From the NCBI GenBank assembly GCA_009192285.1, contig WBVU01000015.1:1376190-1440189 (forward strand): a stretch of 64,000 nt of DNA, read 5' to 3'. The stretch is from Morchella semilibera (taxonomy: Eukaryota > Ascomycota > Pezizomycetes > Pezizales > Morchellaceae). The notes beneath the pieces were generated by a model. It worked only from the letters and a program-made list of their open reading frames with translations. It ran no database searches and was not told the origin of the DNA. Position 1 is the first letter of the stretch. Each line of letters starts with the position of its first letter. Positions 1 through 12,100 of the stretch are shown here, one piece after another. Made by a program: the position numbers and the translations under genes.

Positions 1-640
1 ATGATCTGGGTGATTTGTGATGACGTTAGAGAGAGGAGAGAGCGTTCCCATGGCTCTTCCCGTCAAGCCACCGACCGCATCACCGCTAGCGCCTTCCTAG
101 GGCGGGAACACGACAGTACCCCTGCTTCATCTTCCCAGTGTTACCCACAAATCAGTACGTACAGCTTCTCTGCGCACAAGTTTACGTATTCTAGATGATG
201 AGCTAGAGCAGGGTGATTCCAAATTGTACCTGCTATGTATAGATTATACATAGTAGTATATGTATTATATACCTGCTCCACTAGTTCCTTTCTCAGTAGG
301 TGTGTACCTTACTTTTTGCTGACTGAGACTGAACACTGACCGACCGACCGACCGAACCCCCTTCGCGCGCACCCCGTTCCTGCGTCGATCGCTCCGCTCG
401 CCAAGGGCTTGGCTTTGAGCCGCACCCTATTTTACCGTGACCCCAAAACCTTAATCCCTAATCGGGTCTAGCCTTATCCACACCGCTACGCTGCACGTGG
501 TTGATTCAAATATTAGCCGGGAGAGCGAGGGAAGAAAAAAAACAACAAACAACCTCTTTACTATATGATCGACAGGCGATCATTACCGTTAGCTGGCTGG
601 GAGGGTAGGTACTTTGGTGATGGTGATGATGAGTACTTTG

Positions 641-830
641 GTACTTTTAACGCCCGATCAGATATTCCTATGGGCCTGATTTCAGCCTTAAAAAGGGCTT
701 AGTGAAAAGTCAGTCTAATAAAGACCTTATTCAAGCCTTTTTAAGAATGATTTGAGGAATATATAAGGTCTTTATTAGACTAACTTTTGACTAAGGCTTA
801 TAGGAATATCCGTTCCGGCGTTAAAGTACT
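641..830. repeat. Fold-back element, about 190 bp
   Basis: The two ends are imperfect inverted repeats of each other over roughly 80 nt. The left arm runs GTACTTTTAACGCC, then GATATTCCTAT, then AGTCTAATAAAGACCTTAT. The reverse complement of the right arm runs AGTACTTTAACGCC, GATATTCCTAT, AGTCTAATAAAGACCTTAT in the same order. There is no coding capacity, so it would be a non-autonomous element or the relic of one. I saw no second copy in the window. Confidence 0.7.
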
Positions 831-1500
831 TACCTGGCCCCCTAATCCAGACTAGCTAGAGAGAGCTTGGGGGGGATGGTCAGATCAGCAGAGGTGAGGT
901 ACATACTGGGACGGTGGATGGCCCTGAGGTTCACTGGCCCGAAACAAGGAAGGAGCTCGAGCTACATGAGGTACTTTGGGTTGAGACCTTACTTTTTTTT
1001 CCCAGCAAGTAGCCTTGCCCGTATGTATTGGATTGGAATTAACGACTTCTCCTTCTGCCTGCATGGAGATTCGTATTTTCCTTCCTTTTTCCCTTTGATC
1101 CTTTGAGAGAGAGACAGAGTGAGAGAGAGAGAGAGTGAGAGAGTGAGAGCCCGGTTAAGGGCCCGAGTGAGTCGAGTCTATTGCAGCAGAAACCGAAAGG
1201 TGAATCAAATTGCCACCACTAACAGGCCTGCCCATCCATGCATTGCATTGTGGGTGTGTCTCGCCGTCTTGTCACTTCTTGGTCCACACACAAAACGCAC
1301 CGCCGACGTTCGACGGACGTCGTCGCCAGTCTCATGATTGACAGCAACCGAAAATGTCTCACCCGCACCCAATCAATCATCAGGGAGCATTCGAGTTGCC
1401 ACTCCCCCCCTTCGCTAAAGACATCGCCTAAATAGAGTGCCTTCGTGACACCACAGAGTACGAGTAAGTACCCCTACCTACGTTGTATGTACTCGTCAAA

Positions 1501-1606
1501 TCATGACGTTCCCGGACCCGACCACTATTGCATGCCATACAAAAAGGTGGCCTTTGCGGGGGCTTTTCTGTGTATGCAATAGCAGTTGAGTCTGGAAACG
1601 CCATGA
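1501..1606. repeat. Fold-back element family A, copy 1
   Basis: Inverted repeat of about 106 bp. The left arm has TGACGTT, then CTATTGCATGCCATACA. The right arm, reverse-complemented, has TGGCGTTTCCAGAC, then GCTATTGCATACACAG. The arms pair imperfectly around a short centre. The same arrangement with the same core occurs at 27655-27762, which makes this a dispersed family rather than a chance hairpin. Confidence 0.65.
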
Positions 1607-3230
1607 AATTACGAGGAGGAGGCCGAGGAGGAGGTAGGTGCTCGCACGCGCCCCCCCCGTAAGGCAAGGGCACAACGGAGCCGAACCGCACTCCCGCTGC
1701 AACTGCACACCACATCACCGCCACCACCGCCGCCATGCGGCGTTTATCCGCATAACCGCAAGCGCACCGCCGCGGCTGTCTTGTCTGGCTGACCCTGCAT
1801 TGGCTTACGCATGCATGCGCATATCATCGCGGTCACGTGCAGCGCAGGCTGAGTGAATTAAGTGCGGCCGCTCGGCCGGTGGTCAGAGAGCAATGTGCTG
1901 TAGGCATGGCATGGCATGGCCGGGGAAAGAAAGGAAAGGGAAAAAAGAAAAAAATCCTGCTGGTCCGTTTCAAACCCAAACCCTTCTTTTTTTTTTTTCT
2001 TTTTTTTTTTTTTTCTTTGGACACGGGAAAGGAAAAAGGCAAAGGGAAAGGGAAAGGCATTGCTACAGACAGCTCTACAGCTACGGAGTGTGGTGATGAT
2101 CATGTCAATGGAACGGAATTCTGCACAATTTTTTTTTTTTTTTTTTTTTCAATGGCCCGGTCTGTAACCTCTAAATGGAGCTCCGGAGGTAAGGAGGGGG
2201 AGAGGTAAGGACGGAGAGTTAGTCCAGAGTCCCCACCCTTGTTACCCGGCGGTGAAGAAGTGCCGTTAATTGGCGGGATAATATATTCTAATACTCTATC
2301 ACTCATGTAGGTACCGACCGGTAGGTAGGGGAGGATTTAAGCTCAGACTGCCTAACCCTGATAGCACTCGACTCGCTCGTGATCACATCATCATGCCGTA
2401 TCTCTAGAGTACATACATGCATACATGTATTTGTAGCTCTACCCCTAGCTAGCTCAGCATTTTAGCACTCCGGATGTATCGCCGGGCAACACATAGCTAG
2501 CTAGAATGTACCTTAGTAGGTACAACTAGACTCCCAGCTTGCGAAACGGGTGCGGCTTCTTGAGCACGTTTTTTTTTCTCTCCCCCCACCCCTACCCCTT
2601 CTTTACCAATAGCTACATGTAGCTAAGAGGACACTGTCTCAAGGTTCAACTAGTAGTGCGTGGTGCCTGCAGGCACCGGGGGGAAAGAGGGAAGGGTCTA
2701 GAAAGGAGGGATATACGACGTTATCTTGTTCGTTATCTAAGCGGCACCTGGGTAAGTTGTAGGTTGGTTGGCAGGTAGCTAGGCAGGTACATGTACCGGC
2801 TATTTACCGAGTGCTAACCGAAAGGCCCATCCTATCTATCCGACGCTGGGACCTGGAGGCGCTGGCTGGGTGACTAAGCTGGGATATGGGGAGGGTCAAT
2901 TGGAGGATGGAGGTCGATGGCTACATTGTATAGCTCTGGCCGTAGAGGGCGTGTGCGTGCCTGTGGAAGGCGTATGGAGAAGGCACTTACAATATGTGGT
3001 AGGTATACTCGACTCTGATCTTTTCAATTCGATAGCTGCGTGTACATTGTACATACATACACTCGAACCTGTTCTTACTGTGTGTGTGTGTGTGTGTGTA
3101 CCTACAGCAGCTACAACAATAAGAGTACATACCGGACATCGTATCCACCAATCCCATCAAACCAGATCGGTGTTTTTTTCTAATTTACCGCATATACCAA
3201 AAATATCGAACCGTTAACCTCCTTACAAAT

Positions 3231-3260
3231 CCCCCGTGTTGCTCATATCCAACACGGGGG
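3231..3260. repeat. Perfect 11 bp hairpin
   Basis: CCCCCGTGTTG pairs perfectly with CAACACGGGGG across an 8 nt loop. No T-run follows and there is no gene nearby, so a terminator role is not supported. Confidence 0.6.
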
Positions 3261-3888
3261 AGATCGAGGGGAGATCAGGGACTACTCTATGTACAAGCTA
3301 GCTAGCTAATTGCTATCAAAGCATAGCTCAATTTGCCTCACCTAGAGTAGGTACGTACTTCTTACCTACCAAAGAGCTCTCTTCCAGCACTTTCCAGATC
3401 ACCAGCAGCGCCCATAGCTACATGTACTCTACTATGTAGCTAGCTCATATACATATATTTACATGCATGTAGTAACTCATCATTGTATATTCTAAGGCTA
3501 ATTTTCCATCCCCATAGCTTATAGCAAGTAGAGCATGTAGAGCAACTTAGTACATTATGCACTCCAAATAGAGTAGAGTACACACATGCCCCCCAACAAC
3601 ATACCAAAAAAAAATCCCCCAAGCTGCTGCTGCACTCCAAGTCATGTAGGCTGTACTTCTAACGTACACTCTAGATACATGTACCTACTCTACTCTACAG
3701 CTCGGGTACCGAGTCTACGGTGAGGCGAGCCGGCGTAACCGGGTTTCTCTCCCTCCCTCCCCCCCAGATACAACTGACTAACGGACTGACAGCAGCTCCA
3801 TACATGCGTATGCCAGCTTATTCACACGCCCGGTCGCGATAGGAATCAAAAAAAAAAAAAGAATACGAGCGGATTATAGAACGCCACC

Positions 3889-3910
3889 CCCGGCCGGCGC
3901 ACCGGCCGGG
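3889..3910. repeat. Perfect 9 bp GC-only hairpin
   Basis: CCCGGCCGG and CCGGCCGGG pair perfectly around the loop CGCA. It stands in AT-rich spacer with no gene next to it. Confidence 0.6.
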
Positions 3911-5647
3911 CATGGTCGTAGAGTAGGACGTACTCCTTACTCTACTGCGCTGCTCACATATATCTCCTCCTATGTATGTATGTACCTACCCACAGCCACA
4001 CCATGTAGCAGGTACACAAGTTGCCTAGGGCGAGAGCTCTCGTGAGGGCTAGCTACATAGTAGCTAGCTAGGCACTAGTATAATGTAATCCCTACGCATC
4101 CGCGCAACCACAACCGCACCGCAGAGAGGGCCGGCATAATTACCTGTGGAAAAAAAAAAAGAAAGAAAAGAAAAGAAAAGAAAGAAAAGAAAAAGAAAGG
4201 CCGAGTAGCTACTTATGTAGGTAGTACTGGAAAAAAAAAAAAACCTACTTCATAGCACGATCGTAGGCTTGGGGGGGAGCGGTTATCGACTGTAAATCGC
4301 CGGTAATTGATCCTGATAAGCTCAGCTGGGTGTGGCACTGCCGGGTGTTGGACTGAACCCCCCCGGGGGGGGCATATTGTTATAACCAGTCTCAGCATAC
4401 ATACACACATGTACTTGTGTGTGCATTTACCACGGCTAAGCTTTCCCAACTACTCCACGCTAGCCCCCCTTCCCCGGCGTTCTTGTCGTCTTTGTCGTCT
4501 TTGTCGACGTCGGCGATATTGGGTCGGGTTGGATATGGGGTCGGCGATAATCTACTCTAGCTAGCTGGGCTGGCTTGAGATTCAAACAGCCGTCGTTGCA
4601 TAAACTAAGTACATGTACTCTACGTCATATTTGATATATATATGCAATGTATGAGTATATGTACGGACGGGTATATTCCACAGCTACATACATACGTTAC
4701 ATCGACAACATCTATTTCCCGATATGTAGGTACGTACGGAATGATATTCCATCTACACCGTTACCTTGATATGATCTGAGTCTGAGCTGATTAATTATAT
4801 ATAAGTATCTACCACAAGTGTCTCACCCGCAAGAACGGCTTCCCATCCCATTCACCCCATCCCATCCCATCCCATCCCATCCATTGAAACCTGGAAGTAC
4901 AAAGTAGCAATAGAAATGTCCTATGGCGGACCCGGAGACCAATTACCAAGAATTTCATTGTGCACAATGTGGCTGCGCGCGTTTTATGGTTGCTGGTCTA
5001 CGTACCACCGGATGATATGGCCGTGGCATGGGATGCGGTGGGGTGGGATTGGAGACACTCACTCGCTCTCCTGGGGTAGTAGGCCGACTGATCCTAAGCT
5101 CTCTCTCTCCTCGGAGCTCCTACATGGAGGTCGAGTGCGCCAATTGATCACTTCGTTCCTCTCACTCACTCTCTATATCGATCTGCCTACTCCTGTAAAT
5201 ACATGATCATCATGATACGAATGCGTCCCTCCCATGCGCTGTAATTACACACACACACACACGTCGCATTCAAATACCCCATTAGAAAAGAGGGGGAGAA
5301 GGGGGAGAAGGGGAGAAAGAAAAGAAAAAGACACCCGACCTTGAAATCCCACTCCCAATCACAAACTATCACCCGGCCCCATTTCCACCAATCCCCCACC
5401 CACCCCCACCCACCTCCTCCTCCTCTGTGCCACTACCACCACCACAACCACTAGGCCCTACCTACATTGTACCTCCATAAAATGTACGTCCACCGCACCA
5501 TTCTGAAACACTCTGTCCCTCCTCCTCCTCCTCCATCGAACTTGCCAGGACCCCCCGTCTATCCCGGCTACCAACGGATCAGTGCGTCCGCGCACTCTCC
5601 GTCTCTCCAAGCTGTCTAGTATACTAAAGTATACATACATACATACA

Positions 5648-5834
5648 TACAGTATGAAAAAATGGGATGAAATTACTACTATAGGACTACGGAATTTAGT
5701 GATAAATACCGAATTAAATCGGCATTAGAGGAAGAGTACTGTATAAATACCGTATGCTTACCGCAATGCTTACCGCAATGCTAGCGTACCAACGAGAATA
5801 CCGTAGTGATCCCATCCCTCTTTTTGGTACTGTG
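5648..5834. repeat. MITE-like element with TA-CAGT termini, copy 1
   Basis: The element starts TACAGTATG and ends GGTACTGTG. Its ends are inverted repeats of about 30 bp (AAAAA, then GGGATG, then a few bases and ACTAC at both ends). It contains the blocks ACTACGGAATTTAGTG, CGGCATTAGAGGAAG and AATACCGTAGTGATCCCA, all shared with the copy at 37334-37508. This copy carries an extra tandem duplication of ATGCTTACCGCA. Ends of the form TA-CAGT suggest a Tc1/mariner or pogo-type non-autonomous element. Confidence 0.75.
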
Positions 5835-6785
5835 CATACATACATACTACACTACATGTAGTTGTAACTACCTCGTTCCCGAATATCGCCCCCCAGCTAG
5901 TTTATACCCCATGGGGGGGGGGTTCCCATCCCTCCACCGCCACATGTACTCCCCCCCCCCCCTGCTGGGTAACCGACCTGTTCCTAGCCTAAAATACCGC
6001 ATACCTGATTACCAGTGCACCAGTCAGTACGGTGCTGGTCCAACCCAATCAGCCGGGGACGAATCTGTTGGGTGTAGGTTGTGTGTGGGTTGTACATGTA
6101 TATTCCACCGGCACGACGCGAGAGGGAGCCGGATAGGATGGGTCGTCTAGGACGAGGGGGGGTTGAGCTTGAAGAAGGAGGAGGGGGGGGAGTTACTAAT
6201 CGTGAGCTTTGGAGTTGTGGAGGACCGGGGGTATGGTTGTATTTGTGGTGGTGTTGTGGTGGTTGTTGAAGATTTTGTTTGTGTTCTGTTTTTTTGCGTG
6301 CTAGATAGTTACTTAACTATGTTATATTATGTAGCTACATGTATGCACATAGCTAGCTCGTATCGTTGCAGAGCTGTATGCATTGCAGATCATGAAATTA
6401 TTACTATATGTGCGCTCGATATAGATATAGACCACCCGACCGAGCGCGCAACCCCTGATATTATTATTATTATATATTTTCTTTAACCATTCCCCTAAAG
6501 AGTTTAAACAGAGACCCATCAAGAATACTAAAGCCGTAGTAGTTTTATATTGTTGTTAACACAACTACGGCTAACGCGTGTAATATAAACATACTCATAT
6601 CAGACCCCAAAGCACAAGATATCACTCGGACCCGGGCTTATCCCCCTAGCCATCCTTCAATCGTTCTAGAGGACTATCCAACCAATAGTACAGCAATTTA
6701 CAATATCGATCTCTTAAACAAAATTTGCACCAGGAAAACAAAAAAGAAGAAGGAAAAAGAAAGGAAAAAGAAAACGAAATACAAC

Positions 6786-7976
6786 TTACATCCATGCTTG
6801 CATGTCCTCATCATCATCCTTAGGGCCATTGATTTGAAAGCCTGGGTCCGCCATACAGGTCATCAAATTGGCATCCTGGATTTCTCTCTGGGCATCCTCA
6901 AAGGCCTGCTGAGAATCTTCAAACTCATACACCTTTTTAGCTTCGCCAATGCTCAACCTCCCAATAGCCAACATTTCCATCGCGGTTCTAAAATCATCGG
7001 GGAGACAGCTGGAGCTACCCCTGATAACGATTTCCTTTACACAAGCCATGCCCATCGGAAAACTCAAAGGCCTGTCGTACCCATACATGTTGGAGAATAG
7101 TTGAAGATACATCCCACGGCTCCTGAGAACACAGATCCCGGCGTTCATCAACGCCTCTATTCCAGAGGCTTCAATAACGACGTGGGCACCTTCACCCAAG
7201 TCGTGTTTATGGATGATATGTGTTGCAATTTCCCCAGGCGAATCTGAAAACTCCCTATAGGGATGGCATCCCTTTCCGACAACGGCCACCTTCGTAGCGC
7301 CACAGGCTCTTGCCACGTCTGCGCAGTAATATGCGGCAGTGTTCTCGCCAAAGATAATGACGCTATCGCCAGATTTGATCCCGGCCCGCCTGCAGATGTG
7401 AAAAGCAATGGCATAACACCCGACAAGTGCCCCCTGCACAAACGTGAGGTTATCGGGAAGGATAGTACAGAGATCTTCTGTTATGACGCAGTACTTCGAG
7501 AGGGTGCCATCGAATGGCGGAACGCCCATCATCCTCCTCTGTGGGCAGAGGTTGTACACCCCAGACTTGCAGAAAATGCACACTCGGCAAGGGCTCATGG
7601 GCGAAAAGACGACCCGGTCCCCAGCTTTCAAGGTCTTGCAGCCTGGTCCAACCATGTAAACGATACCCGCAGCATGCATGCCAGGAATATGACCCTTATA
7701 GTTGTCCTGTAAACTTGGGCCGTTTCTCCATAGGGCCACCTATAATTCCATTACCTTTTTATGAGCGGTTGTAAGGACTTTTGGGGGGAGGGCAACATTT
7801 GTAGTTACATCAGAGGCAGAAAAGTCTCTAGAGTAGATGCGTATGATAACATCTGTCCGTGATCGAATGAGAGGTTGTGGGCCATTCTCAATGACGCCTT
7901 GCCGTGGAGCCTTCAAAATAAAGGATGGATTCTGGGTTGCCAAATATGTTAGTCTCGAGCCCATGATGATGAACAT
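6786..7976 (-). CDS. Polyol/xylitol dehydrogenase-like MDR protein lacking catalytic zinc ligands
   Basis: Two exons (7976-7809 and 7739-6786) give 373 aa. The 69 nt intron (7808-7740; GTAACT, CTCAT branch, ATTATAG) removes an in-frame TAG and joins SASD to VALWRNG, the join expected in sorbitol/xylitol dehydrogenases. Family features kept: an N-terminal NPSFILKAP, the four structural-zinc cysteines (C107, C110, C113, C121), EGAHVVIEASG and FEDSQQAFEDAQ. Family features lost: the catalytic-zinc cysteine is Ser53, the His-Glu of GHE is Met77-His78, the Glu of LVEP is Gly163, and the GxGxxG nucleotide loop reads GENTAA (187-192). The segment after the Rossmann loop is also shorter than usual. 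The fold is probably retained, but zinc-dependent polyol oxidation is unlikely. The first ATG is at 7976; a second in-frame ATG at 7964 is an equally good start. An AGCCGTAGT inverted repeat (6531-6574) lies downstream. Confidence 0.8.
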
Positions 7977-9131
7977 GAAGGGTATTAAACCGCGATAGGA
8001 TCCGGATCGACAGTTGATAAAGACACTGGGACATCCTCGGCGACAGGTTTCTGCGGGGGTTTAGGAACAGAAGATGGGCCCTAGATCACCATGTCAGCTT
8101 AAGACCATGTTGAGGGGGCTGTATGAATTATTCTCAGACTGAGTTAGAATCCGGGTTTTTAGCTATTACGGCGTTATAAATAAAGCTAAACATGCTGGAC
8201 TTTTGGTGGTTATTAATATGTCCAGTATGAGGTTTAGCGGTGGGAAGTGATTTGGACAAAAAGAGCGGGAGGTATCTGATTAATTTGTTTTGTTGGAGAC
8301 CACGGTTGCAAACAGTCTAGCCAAGCTTTAGGTAGGGGTAGAAGAATGTCGGGATTTGAAATAGGGATCACAGCTTATCACTCGCTAAATCGTCACACAG
8401 TGTCTGTTGATTGATTGGTTCATTAAGCGGGGTGCGGGACTTGATTGACTGTAGTAGGAACGCCGGAGCTTTATATAGTAATATAACTCTTGGCATCAAG
8501 GAACCTCTAGTGGTACTTCCTAGGCTCGGAAACCACATCCCAACGTCACTAGTGCCTAACATCGTTACCCCACAAATGGATGAAGCAAAGGTGTCCTAAT
8601 AATGATCATTGCAGCACGGTGGTTTCTCAGTGCTATCAGGGTCATGCATCCTAGCGTTTTTCAGTTATGTAAAAGAGATTGTAGCTATATAGTAGTATCT
8701 CGTGGGGTTACTATGACGAGTCTTCTTTTTTATTTTCTTGTTAATCCTTCCCTTTATTTGGGGGCCGAGGAAAGCGGGTGGGTGGGGTGGCTACAGTATG
8801 AATTGTGGGCAACCCATAAAACCGGGCCAGGAAATAAGATATTCATTCCATTTGATTCCAATATATATAGTTGTCTATTGGTATAAAGCCGTGTATTTAA
8901 ATTCTCCTTCTCACCCCAGAAAACAACCCAACAATCGCAGAAAGAAAGAAAATAAACGTATTTGTGTACATACACGCGCAATACAAACACCCCAACAAGT
9001 ATGACCTATTTCGGTCTCTATACTGGGAATATAATATATAGGAAAGCTCTTTTATCGGAGTATATCCAGCTGCTCCTAAACCCCTAGCTAGAAATATCAA
9101 CCTAATCCACTCATTCCAAAGCAAAGCGGAT
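7977..9131. other. Spacer between the dehydrogenase-like gene and TPS2
   Basis: No complete gene is seen. On the minus strand, 8080-7985 is an open stretch preceded by a good 3' splice site (CTGAC branch, then GATCTAG). It reads GPSSVPKPPQKPVAEDV and onward to a TAA only 8 nt before the dehydrogenase ATG, and may be a stray exon. A short inverted repeat (GCTAAAC and CTGGAC against GTCCAG and GTTTAGC) lies at about 8182-8237. Confidence 0.45.
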
Positions 9132-12100
9132 TTAAAGGCTAGGCTTCCCTTCGCCACTAGCCTTCTCAATTTCTTCTAGGGTTGTAGTTCCCACCAACAG
9201 ACTAATGCCCTCAACAACATCAGATGGCTCCAAAAGGTGGTAATTAGCCTCAGTCTCTTTCGAAGCCGGACCGACAGTAACGGTGAAGACTGTTTCTTTT
9301 GGAAGGGACGCTTTTTCGAGGGCCCGGAACATGTCTATTTAAATGTTAGTTTCGATCTCATGTGGAAAAGAACCAATAGCACTAGCTTGAGCAGTTGGGA
9401 GAGATATTATAGTGGGATAATATAAAATCTTGGCACTCACCCTCGTCAGTAGTATCATCTCCGGCGCACCAAACGAATGCGGGCGGTACATCGGAAGTTT
9501 CAACCAATTTTCTCGCAATTTCACCCTTGTTGACAAACTTTGGCCTAACTTCTAGGTTCGCCTTTCCAGTCATGACCTCGACTTCATGTCCTAGCTCGTT
9601 CATCAGGTTAGATAGCTCAGTCATGCATTCTCGAGCTTGGAATGCGCCATGCTCGGGATCTGCACGACGGTAGTGCCAAGTCACAGCTACGGATTTACGT
9701 TCGATGAAGGAGCCTAATTAAAAATATTTGTCAGTATATCATGGCTTGCATAGGGCCGCTTGTGAGATGAGATGTAAGATGAGGGAAACTAAGGCGAAGT
9801 TCCATGTACCTTGAGTACGCTCCGTATATCGAGAGAAAACCTCCATGGCAACCTTCTGCCAGCTCATATCCATACTCTCTGCCAAATTCTCCCATGTATC
9901 ATTTCCTGGCATTCTTATGAAACACCCGTGTTCTGCGCTCAATCCAAGCTCTCCGATGTGTCCTAACCACTCTTCCAGAAATTTCTGGTCTCTACCCGAA
10001 ATGATCCAAACCTGATTTCCTTCCTCTTGTGCAAGTTTTTTGATGCTCCTCACAACTTTATCCGCAGGAATAGCCATTTCCGGGTCCGTAACGATAGGGG
10101 TAAGAGTTCCGTCATAGTCAAACATGAATAAGCGTTTCCCTTTCCCCTCCCCCGCGGCTTGGTACGCTTCTAAAAAGCGTCTCCGATTGAGTTCTGGTGT
10201 CATTGAATGGGTTGATTGGTAGGATAATTCGGCAAGTAGTTTATTAAGAAATTGTGAATTCCAGGTTTGCACGGTATTAGTAGTAACGTAGTCGTAAAGC
10301 TTTCCGTGAAGATGTCTCTTCTCCTCGTCTGTCAGGGATAGACAGGTGGCAATGGCGTCTGCAACCCCTCTGGTGTTTGTAGGGTTTACAATTACTGCGT
10401 CGGTAAGGGATTCGGCGGTACCCGTAAATTCAGATAGGATGACTGGTCCGTGCTTATCTTTTTGGCAGACGACGTACTCGAGTGAGGTCGTGTTCATACC
10501 ATCACGCACAGAAGTAATAAGGCCAAGGTCTGCGACACGAAGAAGTGCGTAGTATTCTTCCGGCTCTAGATACTGGGGGTAATGCTGGACTGGGGAAAAG
10601 TGCAACGACCCGTACTTCCCATTAATATGTGAAACAAGCTCCGCAACCTGGTGTTCGATGGTGGAAGATTGTGATAGTGAGGATGGAGAAGTGACCTGGA
10701 TAAGGACAACCTGTAATAAATAAGAGGGGCAAGCTTTAGCGTTAGATCTAATTGCAATCTACCAACTGCAGGGGTTCCCACGCCAAGCCCTATTGCGGGG
10801 GTAGAAAAATAGAAAACTGGGAAAAACTGTGGGTGAGAAAAGCGCATTACATACCTTGCCGATAAACTCCGGATATAGGTCTAGAAACCTTTCAAAAGCC
10901 CTCAACTTTTGTACAACCCCACGCACACTATCAAGCCGATCTCTACCAACAATTATTTGACGCCCAACATAGGCATTTTTGATGATTTCCATCTTGGCGC
11001 TGATGCTTGTACCTTCAGCCGCATTCAAGAGTTTCTCCACATCAATCCCGATGGGCAAAGCTTCGACGGCACAATGCGCTCCGTGAGTATCTACGCCCGC
11101 CACATTACCCCGAGCATCATAGCTCTCCGTATATCCCAGTAGTCTCTTACAGCACGATGTGAAATGCTTCTTATAAGTATCAGACTGGAAAGCGACCATG
11201 TTTGCTGCGAGCATTCCCGAAAGTAGTGCCTTACGGCGGGAGAGAACCTTGAAGATTTCACTAGAGGGCCAGGGCGCATGCATAAAAAGGCCGATGTAGA
11301 TGTCCTTACCGGCTCGTTGGCGGAGTATCTCCGGTAACATTAATAGATGATAGTCGTGGATCCAGACGATATCACCTGGCTTATATACTTTCATAATTGC
11401 ATCGGCAAAGGCATTGTTGAACTCCAAGTAGTCGCACCACCATGAACGTTCCTGGAGAGCAGATCCCTCATGAGGGGAGAAGTCCTGTGGGACGATGTAA
11501 TGGAATAGCGGCCAGATGACTATAAAAGTCAGTAACTTGTAGTCGTGTTGATCTTCACCCGAATGCCCTAGCTTCATCATGTTATATCAAACATACCTCT
11601 CTCTGCATAATTTCTCCATCTATCTACCCCCCCGATACCCATTTTTCCATCCTCGTCACCTCCTATCCATACTGGAACAACATCACCCCATCCGGCTGCT
11701 TTCCCCTTCTCTGACAAAAGACTTTCCAATTCATTTCTGTCATCCTTAAATACCTTAATCTCCTCGTCTTCTTGGGTACCATAGTCAGCTGTCATTGTCA
11801 TTCTATTCCCGTCGTGCTTTATCAACGGTACTGGTGGCGGAACATGATAAGACTTGGTCCTCGTCATCTGCGGCGCGTAGCCCGCGGATACCGGGAACTG
11901 CCCCGAGCCTTTAGATCCCCCGGTTGCATTTGGCCGGGCTGGTTTGATTGGAGGTAACTCATGAATTTCGCCTGTCCATCCTACAAACGTAGTCTCCCAT
12001 GGTGCTGCATCAGAGCTTAGATTCCTGATGGCATCATACAAGGCCGAAGAACCACGTCGTGGGAAAAGGTCCTGCGTCGTGGGTTAATATTTAAACCCTT

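Larger units (their letters stand above)
1..6785. other. Gene-free spacer rich in simple repeats and hairpins
   Basis: No reading frame here resembles a known protein; the open frames are short and built from low-complexity runs. The stretch holds poly-A/T and poly-G/C runs, (GA)n near 1107-1142, (TG)n at 3079-3099, CCCAT repeats at 4855-4882, (AC)n at 5247-5262, many TAGC and TACATGTA palindromes, two fold-back elements (641-830 and 1501-1606), perfect hairpins at 3231-3260 and 3889-3910, and a MITE-like copy at 5648-5834. It may contain transcribed non-coding sequence or promoters of a gene left of the window, but nothing shows this directly. Confidence 0.6.

Noticed and set aside
1833-2208. 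Several overlapping open frames with Lys- or Phe-rich runs
   Set aside because: They are produced by poly-A and poly-T tracts read in different frames.
3231-3260. Perfect hairpin as a transcription terminator
   Set aside because: This is a fungal nuclear sequence, no T-run follows, and no gene ends nearby.
6786-7976. Calling the dehydrogenase-like locus a nonsense-disrupted pseudogene
   Set aside because: The TAG lies in a well-formed intron and the spliced product aligns without gaps at the join.
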